Of a DNA stretch of 64,000 nucleotides, positions 18,263-27,440 are shown in pieces. Position numbers and translations under genes: made by a program. The notes under the pieces are model-generated. The model searched no databases. It had not been told where the DNA came from and saw nothing but the letters and a program-made list of their open reading frames with translations. Position 1 is the stretch's first letter. Every line of letters starts with the position of its first letter. Origin of the DNA: Bacillus alkalicellulosilyticus (lineage in GTDB: Bacteria; Bacillota; Bacilli; Bacillales; Bacillaceae_F); contig NZ_KV917381.1 of assembly GCF_002019795.1 (NCBI RefSeq), positions 3,256,068 through 3,320,067 on the forward strand, written 5' to 3'.

Positions 18263-18540
18263 AGAATTCCTCCTAATTAAACACATATTACTTCATTTTA
18301 AAAATGATTTGTGTGAAAATCAAGGATTTATCATTTTCCTTGTGGTTCACAGAGTATGTTACTTTTTCTCTCTACCCCTTATCTTACCATGAACCCAAAT
18401 TGAAATTCAAAAAAACTTTAAAAAACCTTGACTTATTCCAGGAAACTGGAATAGTCGCTCGTCTTTTTATGAGGTCTTAGCGATGGATACGGATAGGAAA
18501 ATGGAAATATGCTTCGGTAGAGTTTGAATTAGTTTTCTAT

Positions 18541-18681
18541 TCGGACTCGGTAACTTGTTTTTGAACTGATTGAGTCCGTATTACTCTTCGTTTCGGACTC
18601 GGTAACTTGATTTTGACCTGGATGAGTCCGTATTACTCTTCGTTTCGGACTCGGTAATTGAAAAACTTATTGATTGAGTCC
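18541..18681. repeat. Three tandem 52-bp hairpin-forming repeats
   Basis: TCGGACTCGGTAA begins at 18541, 18593 and 18645, an exact 52-bp period. Each unit carries GGACTC near its start and GAGTCC near its middle, so each can fold into a hairpin. Between units the spacer CGTATTACTCTTCGTT is conserved. The third unit has diverged in its loop and ends at GAGTCC. The array fills most of the 496-bp gap between pycA and ylaN, which holds no gene; B. subtilis has ftsW here. Confidence 0.85.
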
Positions 18682-18717
18682 TAAAAAAATAGAATCGAAA
18701 ATGTTTTATCCGATTCA

Positions 18718-18753
18718 AATAAAAACCAAGCTATTTAGGCAAAATAGCTTGGT
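18718..18753 (-). terminator. Terminator of ylaN
   Basis: ACCAAGCTATTT / AAATAGCTTGGT, 12-bp perfect stem followed on the minus strand by TTTTTA, just after the ylaN stop. Confidence 0.85.
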
Positions 18754-18758
18754 CAATG

Positions 18759-19034
18759 TTATTTATTTAATGACGCCTCATGTAATTTCGCTAACTTTCG
18801 TTCTAAATCAGCTAAAATTTGTTTCCCAACTTCTTGTTCGATAAGTTCAAGACGAATCGCAAAATCGATTTCTCTTGATAATCCAAACATTTGGGTATCT
18901 AATACTTCCTCATATAGAGGACACTGGGGCATCGTAAGATTTTCTAATTGGACTTCAATTAACTTTTGAATTTTCTCAGCATCAGCTTTAAGAAGGGCAT
19001 ATGCTTTTTCACTATGTTCTGTTAGGGTATTCAT
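18759..19034 (-). CDS. ylaN: YlaN family protein
   Basis: A 91-residue helical protein almost identical in its core to B. subtilis YlaN ([21 protein letters not shown]). YlaN-type proteins are linked to iron homeostasis and interact with Fur in some Firmicutes; that role is taken from the family, not visible here. ATG at 19034 aligns with the family N-terminus, with AGGAGGG upstream at somewhat long spacing. In B. subtilis it precedes ftsW and pycA; here ftsW is missing. Confidence 0.9.
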   Translation of the reverse strand: MNTLTEHSEKAYALLKADAEKIQKLIEVQLENLTMPQCPLYEEVLDTQMFGLSREIDFAIRLELIEQEVGKQILADLERKLAKLHEASLNK

Positions 19035-19159
19035 TGAGTCCGGTCCCTCCTCTACAATCAATAAATCATTCTACCATAATACTATAACTGTTGCGGAAAA
19101 AATGCAATGTTTTTACGTTTTGATTAGCAAACATTTTGTGCCCTACTATTGCATTAAGT

Positions 19160-20089
19160 TTAAAATATACTTAGATTCCTCTCAGCTGATATTCTTTCTA
19201 GCAACTTAATTCCACCTAAACTATTGCCTTTATTATCTAAAGCAGGGCCGTATATTCCAATTCCTGGGCCGTTTGGGACTGCACATAAAATCCCTCCTGC
19301 GACTCCACTTTTTGCTGGGATCCCAACCTTTATCGCAAATTCTCCTGAATCATTATACATTCCACAAGTTACCATGAACGTTTTTACGATTCGAGAAATA
19401 TCATGAGAAAGTACTTTTTTTTGAGTAATAGGATTGAACCCTTTATTCCCTAAGACCCAACCCATATGTGCTAAATCATTACAATCTACCTCAATCGCGC
19501 ATTGCTTTGTATAGAGGTCTAATAAGTCTTCAATATCCCCTTCAATGACGCCATGCGATTTCATAAAATAACATAGAGAACGATTTAAATTTGCCGTTTC
19601 AAATTCTGATTGGGCAACCTCTTCGTTATATGTAATCTTTGAGTTGCCGGAAAGTTGATGGATAAAGTCGAGTAAGTTTTTTAATTTTTCATCGGTGTCT
19701 TTACCAGGTAACATCGCAGTAACGGCAAGTGCACCTGCATTAATCATAGGATTGAGAGGTTTAGAAGGAACACTAGTCTCGAGTTTTGCGATAGAGTTAA
19801 AAGGGTCTCCTGTTGGTTCCATACCAACCTTTGAAAAAACATAATCTTCACCATGTTCTTGAAGAGCTAGCGCGAGCGATAATATTTTTGATACGCTTTG
19901 CAATGTGAATTTTTCGGATATATTCCCTGCTGAGAAACAGTTTCCTTCACCTTCATAGATTGCAATTGCTAACGTATTCGGATTAGCATGTCCTAGCGCC
20001 GGTATGTATGTCGCGACTTTTCCTTGTTTTGTTAAGGGCCTTATTTCCTCAACTATTTGTTCTAAGTAAGCAAGTTTTTGACATTCCAT
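19160..20089 (-). CDS. glsA: Glutaminase
   Basis: A 309-residue glutaminase of the serine beta-lactamase-like fold. The catalytic S-x-x-K is at S65-K68 (QSVSK). Other family blocks are visible: PLNPMINAGALAV, LCYFMKSHGV, CAIEVDCNDLAHMG and the C-terminal PAKSGVAGGI. It hydrolyses glutamine to glutamate and ammonia. ATG at 20089 has GGAGGAGATTAAA directly before it and gives the standard 309-residue length. Position between ylaN and ylaL/ylaK corresponds to B. subtilis ylaM (glsA2). Confidence 0.94.
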   Translation of the reverse strand: MECQKLAYLEQIVEEIRPLTKQGKVATYIPALGHANPNTLAIAIYEGEGNCFSAGNISEKFTLQSVSKILSLALALQEHGEDYVFSKVGMEPTGDPFNSIAKLETSVPSKPLNPMINAGALAVTAMLPGKDTDEKLKNLLDFIHQLSGNSKITYNEEVAQSEFETANLNRSLCYFMKSHGVIEGDIEDLLDLYTKQCAIEVDCNDLAHMGWVLGNKGFNPITQKKVLSHDISRIVKTFMVTCGMYNDSGEFAIKVGIPAKSGVAGGILCAVPNGPGIGIYGPALDNKGNSLGGIKLLERISAERNLSIF

Positions 20090-20192
20090 TTTAATCTCCT
20101 CCATCAATCTTTTACCATAGCTTATCATTAGCCAAACGTTTTGTAATTACTTATACTAGTAAAGACAAATTTAACAATCGGAGGAATCATCT

Positions 20193-20702
20193 ATGGAACA
20201 TGTATTTCTTATAACAGGCGATGTGGAGCACACTTTAACAATAGATCCTTCTGTATGGATTTTTGATGAGCAAAAAATTGACCTTACTACGTATTTTGAC
20301 TCACCTAAAGAAAGCGATAATGAGTTAGAAAAATATACAAAAGCAATCTCGGCTCAATGGGATCAAGAAATTCTTGAAGGTTCAAAGCCTCCAGCATTAA
20401 CAAATGATAATAAACTTTCATACAATAAACAGGAATTGTTATCAGGCTCGTATGCCATGAAACTAGGACGCTTTCTTACCAATGCCAAACCAAAAGAAAA
20501 AGCGGATTCTGTCACTATCGAAACCGCTGAATGTAGTGAATATACATTTTCTCTTGAAGAGGCCTCTTCTTTTCTATTACAGTTTTCCAAAGAAGGTAAG
20601 CCCCTAAGAGAGTCTGGACCCGTTCACATTTTATTTGAAGATGGCTCTAATCGTTCAAAGCCTATACAAGCAGTGACTCGAATCATTGTTGGATCATTAT
20701 AA
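20193..20702 (+). CDS. ylaL: YlaL-like conserved protein
   Basis: A 169-residue cytosolic protein without signal peptide or membrane helix. The N-terminal part (MEHVFLITGDVEHTLTIDP) is a beta-rich segment typical of YlaL homologues, which are sometimes annotated as prolyl isomerases without firm evidence. Position between glsA and the PhoH-like gene matches ylaL. TCGGAGGAATC precedes the ATG. Its stop overlaps the stop region of the convergent ylaK by 6 bp. Confidence 0.75.
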   Translation: MEHVFLITGDVEHTLTIDPSVWIFDEQKIDLTTYFDSPKESDNELEKYTKAISAQWDQEILEGSKPPALTNDNKLSYNKQELLSGSYAMKLGRFLTNAKPKEKADSVTIETAECSEYTFSLEEASSFLLQFSKEGKPLRESGPVHILFEDGSNRSKPIQAVTRIIVGSL

Positions 20703-22031
20703 TAAATCAGCCGCTAGCTGAGCTAGACCGGATCTCTCGCCTTTTTCTAATTTTACATGAGCACTTATTGTTTGGTCTTTAAATTTTTCAACGACATATG
20801 TTAGGCCATTGTTGTATTCATCTAAATAAGGGTGGTCGATTTGATTCGGGTCTCCCATTAAAACGATCTTACTCCGTTCACCAACCCTAGTTAAAATCGT
20901 TTTGACTTCATGTTTCGTTAAATTTTGGGCTTCATCAATAATGATAAATTGATCTGGAATGCTTCTTCCTCTTATATATGTTAATGCTTCCACTTGTATA
21001 GAACCCATCCCTGCGAGGATTTGTTCTAATTCACCTGGTTTTTTTGCGTTAAACAAGTATTCGAGGTTATCATAAATTGGTTGCATCCATGGACGAAGTT
21101 TCTCTTCCTTTTCTCCTGGGAGATAACCGATGTCCTTTCCGACAGGAATAATAGGTCGTGCTACAAGCAATTTATTATAAATCCCTAAATCTTCAGTCTG
21201 TAATAATCCGGCAGCTAAGGATAAAAGGGTTTTTCCTGTACCTGCTTTTCCAATAAGTGTGACGAGCGGTATATCTTCACGAAGCAATAACTCAAAGGCC
21301 ATTTTTTGTTGAACATTACGTGCTTTAATTCCCCACACCTGTTCACTGTCCATAATAAAAGGTTTAACCTTCTTACCATCAGGTTCTACCTTCCCTAACG
21401 CTGATGAAGAACTTCCAAGTGCATTTTTCATGATGATAAATTGATGAGGGTAAAACGGATGCTTCGTTAATTCAGAGATGGCAATTTCTTGGTTGGCGTA
21501 AAAACGATTAAGAATTTCCGTATCAACATATATTTCTACATAACCAGGGTAGACGTTATTAAATTCTACGACACGGTCGTTTAAAAAGTCTTCTGCAGGT
21601 ATACCAAGCGCATCTGCTTTAACTCTTACTAGCGCATCTTTACTAACTAAGATAACCTCGTTGCCTGCCCCAAGTTCCTTTTCTTGTTCTTCTAACATTA
21701 AATTTAAGGCCACTGCGATAATCCGATTATCATTCGTCATATCAGCAAATAGAGTTTTCATTTTTTCAAAAGAACGATGGTTTAACTCCACTCGGAGAAC
21801 TCCTCCATTCTCTAACATAACGCCTTCATGAAGCTTTCCTTTTCCACGTAGGCTGTCCATCATTTTAGAGAATTGTCTAGCATTCCTTCCGATTTCGTCC
21901 ATGTACCTCTTTTTTGAATCTACCTCTTCTAAAACTACAGCTGGAATCACTACCTCATTGTCCTCAAAAGCATAAATTGAATTTGGGTCTTGTAATAAAA
22001 CATTTGTATCTAAGACGTAGATTTTTTTCAA
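20697..22031 (-). CDS. ylaK: PhoH-like ATPase with N-terminal PIN domain (YlaK)
   Basis: A 444-residue PIN-PhoH fusion. The N-terminal PIN RNase domain begins IYVLDTNVLLQDP and shows its acidic metal residues. The C-terminal PhoH ATPase has Walker A GKAGTGKT, the Walker B/DEAQ motif IIIDEAQNLT and sensor GDPNQID. PIN-PhoH proteins act as RNA helicase-nucleases in some bacteria. TTG at 22031 is preferred because AGGAGGCGGAAAG immediately precedes it and the PIN strand then begins at residue 4, as in relatives. Confidence 0.9.
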   Translation of the reverse strand: MKKIYVLDTNVLLQDPNSIYAFEDNEVVIPAVVLEEVDSKKRYMDEIGRNARQFSKMMDSLRGKGKLHEGVMLENGGVLRVELNHRSFEKMKTLFADMTNDNRIIAVALNLMLEEQEKELGAGNEVILVSKDALVRVKADALGIPAEDFLNDRVVEFNNVYPGYVEIYVDTEILNRFYANQEIAISELTKHPFYPHQFIIMKNALGSSSSALGKVEPDGKKVKPFIMDSEQVWGIKARNVQQKMAFELLLREDIPLVTLIGKAGTGKTLLSLAAGLLQTEDLGIYNKLLVARPIIPVGKDIGYLPGEKEEKLRPWMQPIYDNLEYLFNAKKPGELEQILAGMGSIQVEALTYIRGRSIPDQFIIIDEAQNLTKHEVKTILTRVGERSKIVLMGDPNQIDHPYLDEYNNGLTYVVEKFKDQTISAHVKLEKGERSGLAQLAADLL

Positions 22032-22091
22032 CTTTCCGCCTCCTGACTCAAGTTCGTTTATCAACAACTACTTCATATAGCTTATGCATGT

Positions 22092-22455
22092 CAGAAAATT
22101 ATGTTAATTGGATTTCGCTATATAATATAGTCATATGTTCAAGCCTTTGAAGATAGAAGAAAAAACAATGCTGAAAGTAACTATTATTATGCTGTTTCTT
22201 TCTATAGCTATTCGAGAAGTGCACTTTAAAAACCTTGTTTAAACACTACTAAAGGCACATTTCCTCACATGAAATTTTAAGGACTAAAGGTGTAGGGTTT
22301 GTACAAAAAAACTATTTGCTTTAAAAATCTTGTGAAAGGAAAATCGTTGAAGAAGAATAGAGGGCAAAAACTAACTCAAAGGGTTACTGGTTACCTAACA
22401 AAAGGGATTTTTTCTACTGGCGGGCACGTTTAGAGGTTATCGACGAGAACTAATT
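22092..22455. other. Intergenic region without a recognisable gene
   Basis: AT-rich region between ylaK and the PPOX-fold gene. The longest ATG-started frame (24 codons near 22169) lacks a ribosome site. No repeat, RNA or remnant gene could be recognised. B. subtilis has ylaJ near here, but no trace of it is visible. Confidence 0.6.
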
Positions 22456-22491
22456 AAAACGCCTTCAAGATTTCTTCTCAAAGGCGTTTTT
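22456..22491 (-). terminator. Terminator of the PPOX-fold gene
   Basis: AAACGCCTT / AAGGCGTTT stem with a 15-nt loop, shortly after the stop at 22509 on the minus strand. Confidence 0.7.
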
Positions 22492-22508
22492 GGCTTCTTT
22501 AAGCCTGT

Positions 22509-22964
22509 TTATGCTTTTTTCATCGCTTCCATTACTTGCTTATCTAATTTTGCTGCAGCTTCTGCATCATATGTTTTCTCATATTTAGGTTCTTGAGAAA
22601 TTCTTGCACCATAGAACATAGCATCTCTAACTTCTTTTACTGTAATTTCTACTAATGCAAGTTTTAATGGTACATCATCCATTTTTTCTACAAGGACTTT
22701 AGCATCTCCTGCCACAGAATATGTAGAGCCATTTCCGATTAGCGTGATGACGACACCTGCATGTTTGCGAATGTTTTCTACAATTCGAGAACGATTATCT
22801 ACTGAAAACCTAACAGAACCATTATCTGGAGCAAATACCCAAGAAATTGCACTTACGTTAGGAGACCCTGTTTCATGGTCAACCGTAGCAAGTGTTATAA
22901 AACGCTCTGATTGCAACAACGGTAATAGTTCGTCTGTTAATTTTGGTTCTACTTGATTTGCCAT
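22509..22964 (-). CDS. Pyridoxamine 5'-phosphate oxidase-fold protein
   Basis: A 151-residue split-barrel protein of the PNPOx-like superfamily. The N-terminal ERFITLATVDHETGSPNVSAI strand pair, then a barrel strand VRFSVDNRSR and NIRKHAGVVITLIG, are characteristic flavin-binding elements. Small members bind FMN, F420 or heme and are often general-stress proteins; the reaction is not predictable. CAGTTGGAGG precedes the ATG. It is a monocistronic gene placed between ylaK and ylaI. Confidence 0.8.
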   Translation of the reverse strand: MANQVEPKLTDELLPLLQSERFITLATVDHETGSPNVSAISWVFAPDNGSVRFSVDNRSRIVENIRKHAGVVITLIGNGSTYSVAGDAKVLVEKMDDVPLKLALVEITVKEVRDAMFYGARISQEPKYEKTYDAEAAAKLDKQVMEAMKKA

Positions 22965-23098
22965 AATAAAAAACCTCCAACTGTTATTTTTACATCTTTA
23001 CTATACCTATATTTATGGAGAGTTAAAACTGAAATGCTTCTTATAGTTTATTTTTTATCCAATTTTCTATACAATGGAATATATCGAGGTGATTGGAA

Positions 23099-23299
23099 AT
23101 GAGAGTAAAATGTGTTCTGTGCGATAAAATAGACAATATTGAAGATTACAGCCCATTAGCTAAAAAGCTTAGAAATAGACCGATTCATACGTATATGTGT
23201 CCTGACTGTCAAGGCAGAGTTACAGAAAAGACAGAAGAGCGCATAGCTAGTGGTAATTTCAAGCTATATCGAAAGAAAAAAGATGAGAATGATTGGTAG
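23099..23299 (+). CDS. ylaI: YlaI family zinc-ribbon-like small protein
   Basis: A 66-residue protein with two CxxC pairs (CVLCDK near residue 5 and CPDCQG near residue 36), a probable zinc ribbon. This is the DUF2197/YlaI family of Bacilli, function unknown. ATG at 23099 is chosen because GAGGTGATTGGAA lies just upstream; a TTG two codons earlier overlaps that site. The basic C-terminus may bind nucleic acid (inference). Synteny with the yla cluster supports the name. Confidence 0.85.
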   Translation: MRVKCVLCDKIDNIEDYSPLAKKLRNRPIHTYMCPDCQGRVTEKTEERIASGNFKLYRKKKDENDW

Positions 23300-23371
23300 A
23301 AAGATTGTTGTCAGTGAACTGCTCTCCTAGGCAATACGTAGCTAGTCTGACAGACTTGAAACAAACAACTT

Positions 23372-23416
23372 AAAAAAGCTTGTCTGCACCTTTTACAGGG
23401 TCAGACAAGCTTTTTT
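23372..23416. terminator. Bidirectional terminator after ylaI
   Basis: AAAAAAGCTTGTCTG / CAGACAAGCTTTTTT, a 15-bp perfect stem with T runs on both strands between convergent genes. Confidence 0.92.
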
Positions 23417-23690
23417 ACTGATTATATTTTGGTTCAGACTCAATGGAAAGAAGTAAGGCATCAATTAATTCTATAGGATAATTTTTCGTATCTTTTTCAC
23501 CATTCGTCGTCACATAAGTCACAATATACCATGGGGACTCAATAGAAATCTGAAGCTTCTCAATATGATGGTCTTCTTTTAACATCTCATCAAAAAACAA
23601 ATATGTGTCTTTGGCTGCTTGGTCCTCTGGACGTGCTTCTGAGACAACTTTAATGGAAAGCCAATTATAAATGGCGTCTTGAAGGTTCAT
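23415..23690 (-). CDS. Hypothetical protein in the yla cluster
   Basis: A 91-residue acidic soluble protein with a helix-rich N-terminus and two predicted strands (WYIVTYVTT). I do not recognise the family. It starts 7 nt after the ylaH stop, with AAGGGTGAT overlapping that stop, so it is probably co-translated with ylaH. Its C-terminal codons run into the shared terminator. Confidence 0.75.
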   Translation of the reverse strand: MNLQDAIYNWLSIKVVSEARPEDQAAKDTYLFFDEMLKEDHHIEKLQISIESPWYIVTYVTTNGEKDTKNYPIELIDALLLSIESEPKYNQ

Positions 23691-23697
23691 CCTACGA

Positions 23698-24045
23698 TCA
23701 CCCTTCTGCTTCTGTTTGTTCTTTTTCTTTTTTATGCTTTGCTAGACGAAACCGATATAATCCTAACACCGCTGCTGCTACTAATAAAGACTCTACGACA
23801 GGCATTCCGATTGCAAAAATGGTAATCGGGATACACCCCACAAGTAAGGCAATATAGACAACGGCTGATTTTAATATAGGTAGCTTTCTTGCAAATCCTA
23901 AATTATAGACAACAATTGATGTGATTACCACTATGGCGTACAAAAGCCAAAATCCAACTACATGATTTTGGTCGATTTGTACAAGAGCTGCAAACATGGA
24001 TAAATCATTTGGATTTATATCAACTTGCGGCTGTTCTCCTCCCAT
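23698..24045 (-). CDS. ylaH: YlaH-like membrane protein
   Basis: A 115-residue protein with three predicted membrane helices (about 28-50, 55-78 and 80-98) and a basic/acidic tail (KHKKEKEQTEAEG). The segment NLGFARKLPILKS matches the YlaH family, which is conserved in Bacilli and of unknown function. AAGGGAGGGG precedes the ATG. It follows typA, as in B. subtilis (ylaG-ylaH). Confidence 0.85.
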   Translation of the reverse strand: MGGEQPQVDINPNDLSMFAALVQIDQNHVVGFWLLYAIVVITSIVVYNLGFARKLPILKSAVVYIALLVGCIPITIFAIGMPVVESLLVAAAVLGLYRFRLAKHKKEKEQTEAEG

Positions 24046-24066
24046 AGTTATACCCCTCCCTTACAA

Positions 24067-25905
24067 TTATTGTTTGGCTGCTAATTTTCTCTTTTTATCT
24101 GCACGCTCACGCTCTGACTTATTTAAAAGCTTTTTACGTAAACGAATGGATTCTGGTGTAATTTCACAATATTCATCTTCATTTAAATACTCAAGAGCCT
24201 CTTCAAGTGTCATGATACGAGGTCTTTTCATCGTTACAGTTTGGTCTTTTGTGGCTGAGCGAATATTCGTTTGTTGCTTCATTTTAACAATATTAACCGT
24301 TAAATCATTTTCACGGTTATGTTCCCCAACAATCATACCTTCGTAAATTTCAGTACCTGGTTCAACGAAGATGACTCCACGGTCTTCCACTTGCATGATA
24401 CCGTATTGACTTGCTTTTCCAGCTTCCATTGATACAAGAACACCCTGACGACGTCCACCAACTTGACCGGCTGCCATTGGCTGATAACTGTCAAACGAAT
24501 GGTTAATAATTCCATATCCGCGAGTTTGTGAAAGGAACTCAGTTGTGTATCCGATTAACCCACGAGAAGGCACCATAAACTCAAGACGAACTTGACCGCT
24601 ACCGGTATTCGTCATATTGGCCATTTCCCCTTTTCGTTCACCAAGGGATTCCATAACAGCTCCTGTATACTCTTCAGGTACATCAATTTGTACGCGTTCA
24701 ACAGGTTCACATTTCACTCCATCAATTTCGCGAACAATTACTTCCGGCTTAGATACTTGAAGCTCATAGCCTTCACGTCGCATGTTTTCAATCAAAATAG
24801 ATAAGTGAAGTTCTCCACGACCTGAAACCGTCCAAACATCCGGAGAATCTGTGTTATCTACACGTAAACTCACGTCTGTCTCTAACTGAGAACGAAGACG
24901 TTCTTCAATTTTACGACTTGTGACAAATTTCCCTTCACGTCCAGCAAAAGGACTGTTATTCACAAGGAACGTCATTTTTAAAGTTGGCTCATCAATACGT
25001 AGGATTGGAAGTGCATCTTGATGCTCAATCGGACATACCGTTTCACCAACATTGATAGCTTCCATTCCAGAAACCGCAATTAAATCGCCTGCTTTTGCTT
25101 CTGTAATTTCAATTCTTTTTAGTCCTAAGAAACCAAAAATTTTAGTCACACGGAACTGTTTAACTGAACCGTCTAATTTCATTAAGGCAACTTGTTGTCC
25201 AACTTGCATCGTTCCACGAAATACTCGTCCAATCCCAACTCGTCCTAGATAGTCATTGTAATCTAGCATAGACACTTGGAACTGAAGTGGTTCTTCACTG
25301 TTATCCACTGGTGCAGGGACATTTTCAATAATCGTTTCAAATAAAGCTTTCATGTTTTCATCCTGCTGTTCATGGTTCATACTCGCCGTTCCATTAATTG
25401 CAGAAGCATATACTACCGGAAAATCTAGTTGGTCTTCATCAGCCCCAAGGTCAATCAATAAATCAACAACTTCATCAACAACCTCAAGCGGTCTTGCAAA
25501 GTCTCTATCAATTTTATTTACAACAACGATAGGAGATAATTTTTGCTCTAATGCTTTTTTCAATACAAAGCGTGTCTGTGGCATACAGCCCTCGTAAGCA
25601 TCAACAACTAATAAAACACCGTCTACCATTTTCATAATACGTTCAACCTCACCACCAAAATCAGCATGGCCAGGTGTATCTAGGATGTTAATTCGTTTAT
25701 CATTAAAGTTAATTGCTGTATTTTTAGCTAAGATTGTAATTCCACGCTCTTTTTCAATGGCATTGGAATCCATCGCTCTTTCGTCTACTTGTTCATGCTC
25801 CTTGAATGTTCCCGATTGCTTAAGCAATTGGTCAACTAATGTCGTTTTCCCGTGGTCAACGTGGGCAATAATTGCTATATTTCTAAGATCTTCGCGCAGT
25901 TTCAT
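24067..25905 (-). CDS. typA: Translational GTPase BipA/TypA
   Basis: A 612-residue ribosome-binding GTPase. G-domain motifs are complete: AHVDHGKTTL (G1), RGITI (G2), DTPGHADFGGEVE (G3), NKID (G4) and the S-A-x/G5 region. EF-G-like beta-barrel and domain III/V segments follow, and the C-terminal BipA-specific domain has RGLIGYTTEF. It acts in 50S assembly and growth under stress or cold. AAGGAGCGG lies about 12 nt before the ATG. It corresponds to B. subtilis ylaG. Confidence 0.95.
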   Translation of the reverse strand: MKLREDLRNIAIIAHVDHGKTTLVDQLLKQSGTFKEHEQVDERAMDSNAIEKERGITILAKNTAINFNDKRINILDTPGHADFGGEVERIMKMVDGVLLVVDAYEGCMPQTRFVLKKALEQKLSPIVVVNKIDRDFARPLEVVDEVVDLLIDLGADEDQLDFPVVYASAINGTASMNHEQQDENMKALFETIIENVPAPVDNSEEPLQFQVSMLDYNDYLGRVGIGRVFRGTMQVGQQVALMKLDGSVKQFRVTKIFGFLGLKRIEITEAKAGDLIAVSGMEAINVGETVCPIEHQDALPILRIDEPTLKMTFLVNNSPFAGREGKFVTSRKIEERLRSQLETDVSLRVDNTDSPDVWTVSGRGELHLSILIENMRREGYELQVSKPEVIVREIDGVKCEPVERVQIDVPEEYTGAVMESLGERKGEMANMTNTGSGQVRLEFMVPSRGLIGYTTEFLSQTRGYGIINHSFDSYQPMAAGQVGGRRQGVLVSMEAGKASQYGIMQVEDRGVIFVEPGTEIYEGMIVGEHNRENDLTVNIVKMKQQTNIRSATKDQTVTMKRPRIMTLEEALEYLNEDEYCEITPESIRLRKKLLNKSERERADKKRKLAAKQ

Positions 25906-26121
25906 ACTAATAGTTCCGCTCCTTATTTTCTATTTACAACTGTATAAGTATATCATAAACTCATATAGAAAAAGTAAACTTTATGTTTTTATTTTATCGA
26001 CTTCTTTTCTGTTTTTTTCTGTTATCCAGAAAATGTAACTAGATTGTCAAAAGTTTTGGGTTTCTCTTTTTTGTAATACAAGGTACACTAATAATACGAC
26101 TTGGTACAGGAGGATACACCA

Positions 26122-26307
26122 GTGAAAAAAGAAAACATCTTATTTTTATTGTTAGCCATTATTACGGTTGCTTGTATTATGGCCATTGCAATAGCTATTG
26201 CTGAACGAAGCATCCTCATTGCAATCTTCGCCATCGTTGGAATTGCTATTGCCGGTGGCATTGGCTCGATTCTTAGAAGAAAAGTACAGGAAGCAGAGAA
26301 AATATAA
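26122..26307 (+). CDS. ylaF: YlaF family small membrane protein
   Basis: A 61-residue protein with two membrane helices (about 5-25 and 30-52) and a short basic tail. The YlaF (DUF5325) family is restricted to Bacillus relatives and has no known function. GTG at 26122 is preferred, with CAGGAGGATACACCA before it; a longer frame from 26101 would start upstream of that site. It is divergent from typA and convergent with the inositol monophosphatase gene. Confidence 0.8.
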   Translation: MKKENILFLLLAIITVACIMAIAIAIAERSILIAIFAIVGIAIAGGIGSILRRKVQEAEKI

Positions 26308-26309
26308 AA

Positions 26310-26341
26310 AGTCTGTTGAGATACTCAACAGGCTTTTTTTT
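26310..26341. terminator. Terminator between ylaF and suhB
   Basis: AGTCTGTTGAG / CTCAACAGGCT stem followed by TTTTTTTT, between convergent stop codons. Confidence 0.88.
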
Positions 26342-27137
26342 ATACCTTACGATTTAATTTACCCAACATTTCTTGATGAAATCCCGGCTTTCCTGCAAAT
26401 ATTGAATTTTTATTCAATAATGGCAAAGGTTCTCCGTTTATATTTGTATATATTCCACCAACTTCATCAAGTAACACTAGTCCTGCTGCAAAATCCCAAG
26501 GAGCTAAATACATACTAATATACCCATCAACTCTACCTGCAGCTACATAGGCTAGTTCAAGAGCAGCTGACCCGTAAGCACGGACACCTCGAACTGCAAC
26601 CGCAATGTCAGTTAATTGTTCACGGTAAGCATTGGTTTCAAATAACCATCTAGCATTTAAGCTAATAATTGCTTTTTCGATCTCTACCTTTTCTAAAGAG
26701 TTTAACTTGTCTTCATTTAAAAATGCGCCTTGTCCTCTGTTCACATGGAACAGTTCATCACTCATCACATCATAAATAAGTCCTATTTCTCCTTTTCCTT
26801 TTGAAAAGACGGCAACTGAGATTGCAAAGTTAAATTGTTGATGAACAAAATTAGTTGTTCCATCAATCGGATCGATAATCCAAATTGTATTTTCTTCACT
26901 TTGGAGACCTTCATTCGTTCCCTCTTCCCCTAAAATGGAATGAGTCGGATACTGTGAGGAAATTTTTGATACCAAAAATGCTTCTATGGCCCGGTCCATC
27001 TCAGTAACTAAATCATCAGGATTTGACTTCCACTCTACTTTTAGTTCTTTCGTAAGTGACTTTTTTAATAATGTCCCGGCCTCTTTAACCCAGGAAATTG
27101 CATGCTTGTATATTTCATCTTTGATTTCCGCTCTCAC
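26340..27137 (-). CDS. suhB: Inositol monophosphatase family protein (YktC/SuhB)
   Basis: A 265-residue Mg2+-dependent phosphatase. The metal-binding motif is intact: Glu in LGEEGTNEG, DPIDGTTNFVH, and the second motif PWDFAAGLVLL. Family members hydrolyse inositol monophosphates and related substrates, and some also have RNA-related roles. GTG at 27137 has GAGAGGAG 8 nt upstream and gives the family length; a frame extending to 27179 lacks support. Synteny with yktB and ylaF matches B. subtilis yktC. Confidence 0.9.
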   Translation of the reverse strand: MRAEIKDEIYKHAISWVKEAGTLLKKSLTKELKVEWKSNPDDLVTEMDRAIEAFLVSKISSQYPTHSILGEEGTNEGLQSEENTIWIIDPIDGTTNFVHQQFNFAISVAVFSKGKGEIGLIYDVMSDELFHVNRGQGAFLNEDKLNSLEKVEIEKAIISLNARWLFETNAYREQLTDIAVAVRGVRAYGSAALELAYVAAGRVDGYISMYLAPWDFAAGLVLLDEVGGIYTNINGEPLPLLNKNSIFAGKPGFHQEMLGKLNRKV

Positions 27138-27220
27138 ATAAGATTCTCCTCTCAGTGCTTTTGCTATATTATGACACAATGAACAGACTAAACAAAATAA
27201 ATGTATTTGTATCTAATACC

Positions 27221-27254
27221 AAAAAAAACGAACCTCAGTCGGTTCGTTTTTTTA
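27221..27254 (-). terminator. Terminator of the ykzI-like gene
   Basis: AAAAAACGAACC-tcagtc-GGTTCGTTTTTTT. The stem has T runs on both strands and directly overlaps the stop of the small gene at 27252. Confidence 0.85.
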
Positions 27255-27440
27255 TACTTCTAAACGGATTAGCTCTTTCCGATATTCTTCTAATTTAGCT
27301 TTCGATATTCTCATTGCGTCTAAATCCTCTTTCAACATCGCCTCGTGTAAAGTTGCCAACTCATAATCAATCTCTAGCCGAAGTACAGGAATTCTTTTTT
27401 CTGCGTCAGTTCGTTTTAAGGTCTGAATCACTTGGTCCAT
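27252..27440 (-). CDS. Small helical protein (YkzI-like position)
   Basis: A 62-residue charged protein, almost wholly helical (TLKRTDAEKRIPVLRLEIDYELA), with no Cys and no membrane segment. It lies between suhB/yktC and the divergent yktB, where B. subtilis has ykzI, so orthology is likely by position. ATG at 27440 is used; AAAAGGAG is 11 nt upstream, so a GTG at 27452 remains possible. Function unknown. Confidence 0.7.
   Translation of the reverse strand: MDQVIQTLKRTDAEKRIPVLRLEIDYELATLHEAMLKEDLDAMRISKAKLEEYRKELIRLEV

Noticed and set aside
18541..18681. CRISPR array
   Set aside because: Units are directly adjacent 52-bp repeats with internal dyads and nearly identical intervening sequence; there are no unique spacers and no cas genes.
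22169..22243. 24-codon ORF in the ylaK/PPOX gap
   Set aside because: No ribosome site and no recognisable feature; expected by chance in AT-rich DNA.
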